Positions 8,013 to 15,915 of a stretch of DNA of 42,681 nucleotides are shown here, piece by piece. Numbering within the stretch: the stretch's first letter is position 1; each line of letters begins with the position of its first letter. The stretch comes from an uncultured Coprococcus sp. (GTDB lineage: Bacteria; Bacillota; Clostridia; Lachnospirales; Lachnospiraceae). The position numbers and the translations under genes were made by a program. The DNA lies in the NCBI GenBank assembly GCA_934277375.1, contig CAKQTZ010000018.1, positions 1 through 42,681 on the forward strand, written 5' to 3'. The notes below the pieces were generated by a model. The model did no database searches and was not told where the DNA came from. It saw only the letters and a list, made by a program, of their open reading frames with translations.

Positions 8013-8396
8013 ATGAAACACATTCCCCAGATTTCCGAAGCTGAATATGAAGTTATGAAGGTTATATGGAAATATGCCCCTATAAGCACAAATGACATCA
8101 CTGACAAACTATTGCAGACCACTTCATGGAATCCCAGGACTATCCAGACTCTCATCAAAAGACTTTCTGATAAGTCTGCCATCTCCTATGAGAAAAAGGG
8201 CCGCATGTTCGTCTACTCCCCTGTCATCAGTCAGGAGGAATATCGAAAACATGAAAGCTCATCTTTTCTAAAGAAGTTTTTCAATGGACACATATCCGAC
8301 ATGGTTTCTGCGTTTGTGGATAGTGATGAGCTTAGTGCTGATGATATAAAGGAACTTCAAAACATATTAAATGTAAAAGGCACCGGGAGGAAATAA
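8013..8396 (+). CDS. blaI: BlaI/MecI/CopY family repressor
   Basis: A 127-residue winged-helix repressor. The start ISEAEYEVMKVIWKYAPISTNDITDKL, the recognition segment WNPRTIQTLIKRLSDKSAISYEKKGRMFVYSPVI, and the helical C-terminal dimerisation part (80-127) match BlaI throughout, and the length is typical. Members bind operators as dimers until a membrane protease (BlaR1) triggers their cleavage. AAAGGAG sits 9 bases before the ATG. The next gene, a BlaR1, begins four bases after its stop codon, so the pair is one unit. Probable targets are its own promoter and that of the lipoprotein at 10226-12481. Confidence 0.92.
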   Translation: MKHIPQISEAEYEVMKVIWKYAPISTNDITDKLLQTTSWNPRTIQTLIKRLSDKSAISYEKKGRMFVYSPVISQEEYRKHESSSFLKKFFNGHISDMVSAFVDSDELSADDIKELQNILNVKGTGRK

Positions 8397-8399
8397 GGC

Positions 8400-10238
8400 T
8401 TGACTCAATTTTTCACACATTTTTTTATCAGCAATATATCCATAAGTTTCTCTCTGCTGCTACTGATATTTGTTCGATTTATGTTCAGAAAACAGCTAAC
8501 ATGTAATGGCAGATACAACACCATATATATTGTGCTGTTTCTTCTCGTAATTCCATTTATCCCTGTAAATAATTCATTTATATTCCAGGTCATAGGTTTC
8601 ATACGATCATTATTTAACAGAGGTACTTCTGCCGCAAATACAGTTACTCCTGTGCCTATCAATACGAGCCATTCATCAAATGGGAACTGGATGAACAACT
8701 TTGCTATATCTGTAAACAGTACATCTACAATATATCCAAAGATCCTTTTTATTATCTGGCTTGCCGGAGTTTGCATATTTTCTATCCGTTTAATAGTGTC
8801 AGGCATATCACTATACAAGCTGAAAAAATCTGCTGTTCCAGTCACCGACGATACTGTCATATTGAATATATATTCGGAATGCCTTGAGCTCTGCAATGTG
8901 CGCAGATACAAACCGGAATTATATTCCTCCTCTGCTTTATCTGGAGCGGTCATTGCAGGTGTATTTCGCCCTATTATATATATTCCACGGCAAATCAACG
9001 ACTGCATATCCGATTACACAATAACCGACCTGAGACATATTTTGTTACATGAACTACAACATTTTAAACGCAGAGACAATGCCGTGAATATATTTATCTG
9101 CATATTCTGTATACTGTATTGGTTCAATCCAGTTGTTATATACACATTACATACAGCAAGACATGACAGAGAAAAAGCATGTGACAATGATGTATTGCAG
9201 TGCCTCGGTCAAAACTATGCCGCGAAGTATGGACAGACCATCCTCCGTGCGGCTGCAAGCAGATCCAGTAATTCATCATCGGTATCATTCAAGAGCAAAA
9301 GCAGGAAAAAATTACTTAAAACAAGGCTTCAGCTTATTGTTAATTTCAACCCTGTCACCAACAGAGAAAAACGGAAATGTATATATGCATTTTCCGTTAT
9401 CATTTTGCTGATGACTGTATGTGCGCCATTATCTGTATATGCTCTGGATGATACACAATACAAGGATTTTGCCCCGGTGAATCTGGAATCCTTGGACCTA
9501 TCCAGCTACTTTTCTGGCTACAACGGCTGTTTTGTGCTATACGACAAAGAAAATGATAAATGGTTTATCTATAACCAGGACAAAGCTCTATGCCGCACTT
9601 CACCGGATTCTACATATAAAATATATGACGCAATGATGGCTCTTGAACATGGCATCATAACTTCCGACAACTCATTTATGCGCTGGGATGGGAGCTCTTA
9701 CCCTTTTGATACCTGGAACACAGACCAGACACTTCGATCTGCCATGACCGGATCTGTAAACTGGTATTTTGACAATCTGGATGCAGCTATGGACCACACA
9801 GATGTGAAAAATTTTCTCAGTCTTATTGAATATGGAAATCAGAATATCAATTCAGCTCAGAACTGTTACTGGCTGGAATCCTCTCTGACTATATCCCCGG
9901 TAGAGCAGATAGAACTGCTATGTCACCTGAAAAATAATGATTGGAAACTGTCTAAGACAAATGTGGATACAGTCATGGATTCCATGTTTATAGCAAGCTC
10001 TGATGGAAAAAGTCTGTATGGCAAGACAGGTACCGGCAGAATTGATGATGTAAATATAAACGGCTGGTTCGTTGGATTCATTACATCTAATGATAATGAT
10101 TACTTTTTCGCCACGAATATATCACTTTCTGAAAATGACAATCAGTTTTTATCAGCGGACGGACTTTCCGCATCGAAGATCTCTCTGTCAATACTGCGTG
10201 ATCTTGGAATATATGCCTATGGATATCAGTCAGAATAA
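8400..10238 (+). CDS. blaR1: BlaR1-type penicillin sensor with M56 metalloprotease domain
   Basis: A 612-residue membrane sensor-transducer. Four hydrophobic helices flank a zinc protease domain with HELQH at about residue 217. After the last helix (about 325-345) follows an extracellular penicillin-binding sensor domain: STYK (Ser about 404) is the acylated serine motif, SVN (about 445) the second motif, and KTGTG (about 542) the third. In known systems a beta-lactam acylates the serine and the protease domain relieves BlaI repression. The start is TTG at 8400, supported by GGGAGG nine bases upstream and no alternative ATG nearby. Its 3' end overlaps the convergent lipoprotein gene by 13 bases. 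No beta-lactamase gene is visible in the window. Confidence 0.92.
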   Translation: MTQFFTHFFISNISISFSLLLLIFVRFMFRKQLTCNGRYNTIYIVLFLLVIPFIPVNNSFIFQVIGFIRSLFNRGTSAANTVTPVPINTSHSSNGNWMNNFAISVNSTSTIYPKILFIIWLAGVCIFSIRLIVSGISLYKLKKSAVPVTDDTVILNIYSECLELCNVRRYKPELYSSSALSGAVIAGVFRPIIYIPRQINDCISDYTITDLRHILLHELQHFKRRDNAVNIFICIFCILYWFNPVVIYTLHTARHDREKACDNDVLQCLGQNYAAKYGQTILRAAASRSSNSSSVSFKSKSRKKLLKTRLQLIVNFNPVTNREKRKCIYAFSVIILLMTVCAPLSVYALDDTQYKDFAPVNLESLDLSSYFSGYNGCFVLYDKENDKWFIYNQDKALCRTSPDSTYKIYDAMMALEHGIITSDNSFMRWDGSSYPFDTWNTDQTLRSAMTGSVNWYFDNLDAAMDHTDVKNFLSLIEYGNQNINSAQNCYWLESSLTISPVEQIELLCHLKNNDWKLSKTNVDTVMDSMFIASSDGKSLYGKTGTGRIDDVNINGWFVGFITSNDNDYFFATNISLSENDNQFLSADGLSASKISLSILRDLGIYAYGYQSE

Positions 10239-12481
10239 ACCGGTATGTCACATTCCATCTTCTCTATATGATTTGACATATATTTGAAAGTACCATCATC
10301 TTCCGGTTTTACTGTAAGTGTATTTCTAAATGCAATGTCCGATCCCTTGTCAGCCCACACCGCATCAACAATAAGCGAAACAGTTCCATCATCGTTGTAG
10401 GTATAGTCCACAACCTCTCCGAATGGTGGGTACTGTTTTCCAAGGATGACATGGTATCTGTACGAATCTTTTTCTGGATTGTAATCACATTTATCCCTCA
10501 GCTCCGTCACAGTGACAGGGAACATTGACAACATAACAGACTCATATTTGTCTGCATCTATCCATCCACCATCAGGCTTCAGATTTTCACCAGCGTACAG
10601 TCTGTATAAATCATCAAACATACACGGCACAAGTATATCAGATGCATTTGACTCATCCCAATCGATAACAAGCATATTGTAATTCACATAACTAAGCCCA
10701 TACACATATTTTCTTGTCAGTTCCCTGCATTCATCCGTCAACGGACTGACTCTGAAATACTCCTTCAGCCCACCATGGGCTATTATATTTGAGTATGTAT
10801 ATATAAAGTATCCTTTTTCTGTGAGTTTCATATCTTTTAAATCCCGTATGCCAGTCGCTATAAACTTCCAGTCACGATTCTCGTATTTTGCTGTGTTGAA
10901 AATCATCTGTATCCGGCTGTCATCATACGCAAATGTCATCTCCGTCACGCTTGCATCCCTGTTTACCCTATATACGCAAATGTAATCACGCTCTCCACCC
11001 TCTGTATAATTTCTATAAAAAGACTGAAATAGCTGATAATTATACATATTGGTATCATCAGCAAAACATATCAGTCCATTGCTTCCTAAGATATCAACTG
11101 CGTCATATATTAAATCACTATTATCTGAAATATCTTCATCATCGTACAACTTTCTTATGGCATCTGACTGCAATATTCCCATTATACCTACTTTAACATT
11201 CTCCATTTCGTCATCGGATAACAGACTATCATCAACGACATTTCCATTCTGATTTATTGTGATGGTCTTATCTCCGTAGTGCTCCTGCCACTCTTTATCA
11301 GAAAGCCTGTCTCTATACCAATATATCCCCTCTTTGTTCATCGTCAGAACGTCATTTGACACATACTCAAATCCATCATTTTCTTTCTCCTTTATTATAA
11401 CTTTATGTGTAAATAATCTGCCACTCTCATCCTTCTCCGAAACAGCATTTACTATGAGGGTTATTGTTCCGTCAGCATTATGCTCAGCATCCACTACCTC
11501 TGGAAATGGAACCAATGGTGTCACACTGTGATCAAACATCCCCCTCGTTCTGTACTGATACATTTGTCTGGACACATCATACACATTGACATGCTGAAGT
11601 ACATCTGTAGACACAGGCAAATACTCCTGAAACACCTTCTCGTATAACTTCCCTTCTATCATATATGTAACCCCCTCGTCCGAATAGGGACTGGACATAC
11701 CATATTTCATTTTGTAAAGTGCTTCATAGATATCATAATAATTTATTTTGTTCATATCTGATTCATCCCAGTTTGTGGTAAATAAATTATTCGAATCATA
11801 TCCAATAGTCTTGATATACTTTCTGTTAAGTACCCTTAACTTCTCATCCAGAGGCTCAACTCGTAATGCCGTATACGCAGAATCTCCGTCATATCCTCCC
11901 ATCCTGTACCTCTCGAAAAATAGATATCCGTCTGTGTATTTCCATGTATAGGCCTTATAGTTTTCTTCATTTTTCTCAACAAAACAGTTATTCTCCCACA
12001 CATAGAATCGCCTGGTTATCATCACGTTATTGCCGCCTGATTTAAAATCAAACCTTACAAAAGACTTATCATACATGACCTGCAGTATGGTACATCCCGC
12101 ATCTCTGTTTTCAGCCACCTCTGATAAAAACATCTCAGCATTCTCTGCATTTGCCATATTGATCTGATTCTCCACATCCACAGCTATGTACCCCTTACTT
12201 CCCATCGATTCTATTACGGTCCTAGTCTGATTCAGTTTTTCTTCCTCGGTCTTGCATTTCATATCCTGACAAGATGAATATATATCATCCAAATCTGCAA
12301 TAAACTGATTTTCATCAGATATACTAAAATCAATAACTGTCCGCTCTGCGTCTGCCACTGCATTTTTATTGGAACAACTGCATAACAATATGGCTACGCC
12401 AACCAAAAGCAGCATACAATATAACTTCTTGTATATATTACACATGTAGTATTTCAAGATAAAAAAATATAAGTTCATCAT
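10226..12481 (-). CDS. Large lipoprotein with two tandem repeats, unknown function, BlaI-type operator
   Basis: 751 residues. A hydrophobic signal ending in LLCSC gives a lipoprotein with Cys36 as anchor. The mature part is two related halves (about 50-400 and 405-745). For example NRKYIKTIGYDSNNLFTTNWDES matches TRKYVYGLSYVNYNMLVIDWDES, and FPEVVDAEHNADGTITLIVNAV matches FGEVVDYTYNDDGTVSLIVDAV. The fold is probably mixed alpha/beta; a resemblance to DUF6070 lipoproteins is from memory and unverified. The ATG has AAAGGAG at 7 bases. Its promoter (-35 12550-12545, -10 12528-12523) is overlapped by a 52-bp palindrome with a BlaI-like core. Likely role: an envelope protein switched on by beta-lactams through BlaR1/BlaI (inference). 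Confidence 0.8.
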   Translation of the reverse strand: MMNLYFFILKYYMCNIYKKLYCMLLLVGVAILLCSCSNKNAVADAERTVIDFSISDENQFIADLDDIYSSCQDMKCKTEEEKLNQTRTVIESMGSKGYIAVDVENQINMANAENAEMFLSEVAENRDAGCTILQVMYDKSFVRFDFKSGGNNVMITRRFYVWENNCFVEKNEENYKAYTWKYTDGYLFFERYRMGGYDGDSAYTALRVEPLDEKLRVLNRKYIKTIGYDSNNLFTTNWDESDMNKINYYDIYEALYKMKYGMSSPYSDEGVTYMIEGKLYEKVFQEYLPVSTDVLQHVNVYDVSRQMYQYRTRGMFDHSVTPLVPFPEVVDAEHNADGTITLIVNAVSEKDESGRLFTHKVIIKEKENDGFEYVSNDVLTMNKEGIYWYRDRLSDKEWQEHYGDKTITINQNGNVVDDSLLSDDEMENVKVGIMGILQSDAIRKLYDDEDISDNSDLIYDAVDILGSNGLICFADDTNMYNYQLFQSFYRNYTEGGERDYICVYRVNRDASVTEMTFAYDDSRIQMIFNTAKYENRDWKFIATGIRDLKDMKLTEKGYFIYTYSNIIAHGGLKEYFRVSPLTDECRELTRKYVYGLSYVNYNMLVIDWDESNASDILVPCMFDDLYRLYAGENLKPDGGWIDADKYESVMLSMFPVTVTELRDKCDYNPEKDSYRYHVILGKQYPPFGEVVDYTYNDDGTVSLIVDAVWADKGSDIAFRNTLTVKPEDDGTFKYMSNHIEKMECDIPVYSD

Positions 12482-12485
12482 ATTA

Positions 12486-12537
12486 AAACTCCTTTATAAT
12501 AAATATTACATTTGTAATATTTATTATAAAGGAGTTT
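12486..12537 (-). promoter_or_regulatory. 52-bp perfect palindrome: operator, -10 box and mirrored ribosome sites
   Basis: Two 25-base arms (12486-12510 and 12513-12537) are exact reverse complements around TT. The centre contains TATTACATTTGTAATA, a BlaI-type TACA/TGTA dyad. Each arm also carries AAAGGAG, so a ribosome site appears on both strands. On the minus strand the -10 hexamer lies in the right-hand arm and transcription would begin near the centre. RNA from the local promoter has only one arm and a free ribosome site, whereas read-through RNA would fold the site into a 25-bp stem. Confidence 0.8.
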
Positions 12538-12550
12538 ATTGATGTGTCAA
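12523..12550 (-). promoter_or_regulatory. Promoter of the duplicated lipoprotein gene
   Basis: On the minus strand TTGACA (12550-12545), a 16-base spacer and TATAAT (12528-12523): both hexamers match consensus fully. The -10 lies inside the palindrome, so a repressor bound there would block it. Confidence 0.82.
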
Positions 12551-12561
12551 TACTAATTACT

Positions 12562-12670
12562 TATAACTTCGCCCTAAGATAAGTAACTCCCGGCAGCACT
12601 GAAACATTTGCTCCGATCCAGACGTTATCTCCCACTGTGATAGGCAGGGCGATCTCAAAATGTAACTTTG
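12562..12670 (-). pseudogene. Remnant of a maltose/galactoside-type O-acetyltransferase
   Basis: Just after the GNAT stop codon the minus strand reads FEIALPITVGDNVWIGANVSVLPGVT, a hexapeptide-repeat segment typical of the maltose O-acetyltransferase (LbH) family, then ends at TAA near 12561. The catalytic region and everything before it are absent, and there is no start codon of its own. About 35 residues of a roughly 190-residue enzyme remain, so this is a decayed fragment. Confidence 0.65.
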
Positions 12671-12687
12671 CTCTATCATCATATATA

Positions 12688-13140
12688 CTATAGCTTATAC
12701 TGCATGAAATTATCATTATGAACAAATCCGAAATCCGTATACAATTTAACGCCCATATCAGATGCCGTGATCTGTATCGTTCCACATCCATAATCCCTTG
12801 CATCATTTACAACGAGGGATAACAGTTCCTTTGCAATCCCCTTCCTTCTATAGTTAGGGTTGGTAAACATACTGGAGAGCAACCCAATTCTTCCACTTGG
12901 GCATCCAAAATATGGCGGTTTCTCCACAAATGACATGCCGCTTGTCCCTATAATATTATCACCATCAAAAGCCAGCCATGATACAAATGTCCCATCTGCC
13001 ATATGGCGGGTATAATAGCCCTTAAGTGCTGGCACCAAGTCTATATCCTCTTTTGCGCCCTCTTCCCTGAGCTGATTTATCCTCATATCAATAAATGTAT
13101 CAAGTTCATTTTCTGTAAGTCTTCTATAGTCTATTTTCAT
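12688..13140 (-). CDS. GNAT family N-acetyltransferase
   Basis: A 150-residue GNAT-fold enzyme that would transfer an acetyl group from acetyl-CoA to an amine. Motif A is LLSSMFTNPNYRRKGIAKELLSLVVNDARDYGC (about 88-120), with RRKGIA as the acetyl-CoA pyrophosphate loop; motif B is VKLYTDFGFV. The substrate is not predictable. GGAGG lies upstream of the ATG. It is on the same strand as the genes around it, with a hexapeptide acetyltransferase fragment directly after its stop codon. Confidence 0.85.
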   Translation of the reverse strand: MKIDYRRLTENELDTFIDMRINQLREEGAKEDIDLVPALKGYYTRHMADGTFVSWLAFDGDNIIGTSGMSFVEKPPYFGCPSGRIGLLSSMFTNPNYRRKGIAKELLSLVVNDARDYGCGTIQITASDMGVKLYTDFGFVHNDNFMQYKL

Positions 13141-13209
13141 TTACTTGCATCCTCCATTCCAGAATCCCTTTTTCCTCCAGGATAGGTAAACACGTTGTTC
13201 TTGTTATAT

Positions 13210-13605
13210 TTATTCACTCTTCACCAGTTCATCTATCAGCTCTATGGCCTCCCTGATCATTCCGTCGCAGTGCACTTTCTTGATTCCGCCCTTTTGGGCA
13301 TTTGCCTTTAACAGATCGGCACAATCGGTCATGCCATTGTGGTTATCTGCTATCCTGCGCCTGAACTGATTTATCACATATGGATTCTCAACACCCAGAG
13401 CGCCAAGCACCATAAGCCCTCCTGTGATCGCACCACAGGTTGAACCACACTTCATACCACCACCGAAATTAGCACTGAGCTTTGCCGCCATATCTCCTGT
13501 TATTCCGAGCTCGTCCGCGTAAGCCCGCAGAATGGTCTGCGCACAGTTATTGACCATCGGCGTCTCGTTTCTTATCTCCATAGCTTTTTCTACATGTTTG
13601 TTCAT
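13210..13605 (-). CDS. C_GCAxxG_C_C family protein
   Basis: About 131 residues. The cysteine and glycine pattern NNCAQTIL, FGGGMKCGSTCGAITGG and TDCADLLK, then a last Cys (KVHCDGMIREAIELIDEL), is that of the C_GCAxxG_C_C family, thought to bind a redox or metal cofactor, though its function is unproven. The inner ATG at 13605 was chosen since GGAGG lies at the right distance, rather than the ATG at 13650. A strong terminator lies upstream (13664-13689), so the gene needs either a promoter in the 13606-13663 gap or read-through of that hairpin. Confidence 0.85.
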   Translation of the reverse strand: MNKHVEKAMEIRNETPMVNNCAQTILRAYADELGITGDMAAKLSANFGGGMKCGSTCGAITGGLMVLGALGVENPYVINQFRRRIADNHNGMTDCADLLKANAQKGGIKKVHCDGMIREAIELIDELVKSE

Positions 13606-13663
13606 TGTAGCTTCCTCCAATCCATATACAAATATACTTAATTCCTCCATTACACATCCATAT

Positions 13664-13689
13664 AAAAAATGGCGGGGAGTCTCCCCGCC
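13664..13689 (-). terminator. Strong GC terminator
   Basis: GGCGGGGAG and its complement (13671-13689) form a 9-bp stem with a tight turn, followed on the minus strand by ATTTTTT. It ends either the Bce ABC transcript, whose last stop codon is 135 bases upstream, or a short RNA starting near 13737, and it lies ahead of the C_GCAxxG gene. Confidence 0.85.
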
Positions 13690-13742
13690 TAATTAGGTTG
13701 AACCTGGGTCTTGCGACCAGCCCAGATAATGTGACATGTCAC
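13690..13742 (-). ncRNA. Candidate short structured RNA or regulatory leader
   Basis: Between a TATAAA box (13749-13744) and the GC terminator, the minus strand reads CTGGGCTGGTCGCAAGACC followed by CAGGTTCAACCT. GGTC-GCAA-GACC is a stem with a GNRA tetraloop, and AGG-TTCAA-CCT a second small stem-loop. With the terminator, the transcript would be about 75 bases, with no ORF. It could be a small RNA, an attenuating leader for the C_GCAxxG gene, or the structured 3' end of the ABC mRNA. I recognise no named RNA family. Confidence 0.3.
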
Positions 13743-13745
13743 ATT
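13728..13745. promoter_or_regulatory. 18-bp perfect palindrome, operator candidate
   Basis: AATGTGACATGTCACATT is its own reverse complement. It resembles a Crp-type site (TGTGA/TCACA) but with four rather than six bases between the halves. It overlaps the predicted start of the short transcript. Confidence 0.55.
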
Positions 13746-13762
13746 TATATCGTATGTTGATG

Positions 13763-13780
13763 ATAACATAATTATGTTAT
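13763..13780. promoter_or_regulatory. Second 18-bp perfect palindrome
   Basis: ATAACATAATTATGTTAT is perfectly symmetric and lies 35 bp, centre to centre, from the palindrome at 13728. It covers the place where a -35 box would be for the TATAAA at 13749. AT-rich dyads arise by chance more readily, so it is weaker evidence than its neighbour. Confidence 0.4.
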
Positions 13781-13824
13781 TCATTCAATAAAAAGTGCAA
13801 TTATTTTCAATAATAGTTATATCC

Positions 13825-15915
13825 TCACTCACTGATAATCTTCCTGCTGCACAGATATGTTATAAGGAAATATCCACCATATATGATCACCACGATAGCA
13901 GCTGTGATTCCGATAGCACCTGCTATATCATACGCTCCCATAGTATCAAGAATCTTCGTGCTGACCATCATTCCAAATACCGAATGGATTATGGCGAGAG
14001 CAAGTGGGAATACGAAGAATAGTCCCATCTGTGAGAAAAGGGCCTTGTTGATCATGTGCTGATCCACGCCAAGCTTTCTGAGCATCTTGTATCTCTCTAT
14101 GTTGTCTGTGCTCTCTGAGAGCTCTTTGAGTGCGAGGATGGCTGCACCGGATATGAGGAATATGAGTCCGATATACATACCTATAAATGATGCGATGGCT
14201 CCAACTCCCACGCTGGCTGCCTTAATACTATCTTTAGTGTTTACTGTGATAAGTCCGCAGATCACATCCTTATTTGATACCTTATTTATAATCGTATCGC
14301 TATCCTGTATGGCATCTATGCCCTGATCGGCATACTTTCCGATGAAATACTCCTTTGCAAACTGTACGCCTTCAATAGCTGAATCCGGCACGATAAACAC
14401 ACCTGTGTTGAGTGGCTGTGTCGCAAGCTCTATATCTCCATCTATACAATATGTGATAACCGGCTTAAGCGTCTTGCCATATACCTCTATCTCTTTTCCC
14501 TCCTGAAGTCTCTCATCACGGATCTTAACGAATATTCTATAATTTGCCAGGATTGCATACTCGTCATCGGCAAGCTGGATCTCCGCTTTGTCATAAATCT
14601 TTGCCACCTTGTTGTAGTCAGACTGTGATATGATCTCCTCCGTTCCCTCAAATCTAGACAAAGCGTTTACATCTATTTCAAGAGAATCAATCAGAGCCTC
14701 ATCTCCCAGATAGTTTCTGATTGTAAGTGTAGGACATGTATATGTGTGTACGTCAACGTAATCTGAGAAGTATGATCCAAGATCCACATTATTTTCACTA
14801 TATACATCTTCTATGCTCTTTCCATCAGTTACCTCAAGTTTCTTCAAAAGATCATTTGTCTCGCTGTCATTACCCATCTCGTCCTCGTCATAATAGATTG
14901 AACCACTGCTCTGGGTTTTCGATATACTCACATCCGCTCTTGCGTACTTTGCAATGCCCTCATTTAAGGAATTCTTCACTGCAAGCGCTGATGAAAGCAC
15001 ACATATTGTCACAAAAAGCATCAGACAGATGACTGATATTGAAAGTACATTTGTATTTACACGGCTGCTCATCTGTCTGACGACAAATGTATTGAGTCCC
15101 TTATAGTACACATTCTTCATGGACGACACGATCCTGAAGAGCATTCCGGACACCGACCAGAAGAAGAGCACTGTTGCAATACATCCAGTCACGATCCACT
15201 TGTAGAGATCTTTCATGTACATGTCATTTATATCGGTAATTACCGCATGATAAGCATATCCAAGTGATACAACTGATATCAGGAACACGATAACTGATAC
15301 CCACGGATTCTTGATCTTGACATTCTCAGATTTTCTTCCATTCTGGAAAAGGTCAATGAGCTTACATTTGCTGATAATAAATGTGTTGAAGATTATAACC
15401 ACCACATATATGATTGCAAAATACAGACAGGTCTTGGCAAATGCGCTGCCAGAGAACACAAAGCTGTATGATGACATATCTGCATCGAACATGTTTGCAA
15501 CAAGTACACTTGTTATCTGTGAGATTCCTATTCCGGCAAGAAGTCCTACCACAAGTGATACAAGTCCGATGATAAGTGTCTCGATGAAAAGCATTATGGA
15601 CACCTTGCGTTTTCCCATTCCAAGGATGAGGTACAAACCAAATTCTTTGTTACGTCTCTTCATCAGGAATCGGCTTGCATATATGATGAGGAAACCGAGC
15701 ACAAATGCGATGAACACGCTGACACCCGCGATCATCTTGCTCATGAGCTGGACAACCTGTCTTGTGTCAGCCGATATCTGAAGCATGGCGGTCTGTGTCT
15801 CTATGGCATTGAACACATAGAAGATTGCGACGCCGAGTACCAGTGTGAAGAAGTATATGGCATAGTCCTTTATACTCTTCTTCATATTTGATGCGGAAAG
15901 CTTAAAGAGCGTCAT
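13825..15915 (-). CDS. BceB-like ABC transporter permease (FtsX domain)
   Basis: A 696-residue permease of the peptide-detoxification type. It has about ten membrane helices: one at the start (KDYAIYFFTLVLGVAIFYV), groups around 55-310, and three at the end. A large extracellular domain (about 315-560) replaces a simple loop, as in BceB, where it senses the antibiotic. FtsX-like segments include RRNKEFGLYLILGMGKRKVSIM and ERYKMLRKLGVDQHMINKALF. It overlaps the ATPase gene by 14 bases, so the two are translated together. With the histidine kinase upstream it should form a sensing and resistance complex for cell-wall-active peptides such as bacitracin or lantibiotics; which peptide is unknown. 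Confidence 0.9.
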   Translation of the reverse strand: MTLFKLSASNMKKSIKDYAIYFFTLVLGVAIFYVFNAIETQTAMLQISADTRQVVQLMSKMIAGVSVFIAFVLGFLIIYASRFLMKRRNKEFGLYLILGMGKRKVSIMLFIETLIIGLVSLVVGLLAGIGISQITSVLVANMFDADMSSYSFVFSGSAFAKTCLYFAIIYVVVIIFNTFIISKCKLIDLFQNGRKSENVKIKNPWVSVIVFLISVVSLGYAYHAVITDINDMYMKDLYKWIVTGCIATVLFFWSVSGMLFRIVSSMKNVYYKGLNTFVVRQMSSRVNTNVLSISVICLMLFVTICVLSSALAVKNSLNEGIAKYARADVSISKTQSSGSIYYDEDEMGNDSETNDLLKKLEVTDGKSIEDVYSENNVDLGSYFSDYVDVHTYTCPTLTIRNYLGDEALIDSLEIDVNALSRFEGTEEIISQSDYNKVAKIYDKAEIQLADDEYAILANYRIFVKIRDERLQEGKEIEVYGKTLKPVITYCIDGDIELATQPLNTGVFIVPDSAIEGVQFAKEYFIGKYADQGIDAIQDSDTIINKVSNKDVICGLITVNTKDSIKAASVGVGAIASFIGMYIGLIFLISGAAILALKELSESTDNIERYKMLRKLGVDQHMINKALFSQMGLFFVFPLALAIIHSVFGMMVSTKILDTMGAYDIAGAIGITAAIVVIIYGGYFLITYLCSRKIISE

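Noticed and set aside
7949..12550. Search for a beta-lactamase as the usual BlaI target
   Set aside because: No protein in the window other than BlaR1 has the SxxK/KTG set or metallo-beta-lactamase motifs; the target may be elsewhere in the genome.
13690..13742. tRNA or tRNA-like gene suggested by GGTTCAACC
   Set aside because: No acceptor, D or anticodon stems fit around it; only the T-loop-like hairpin is present.
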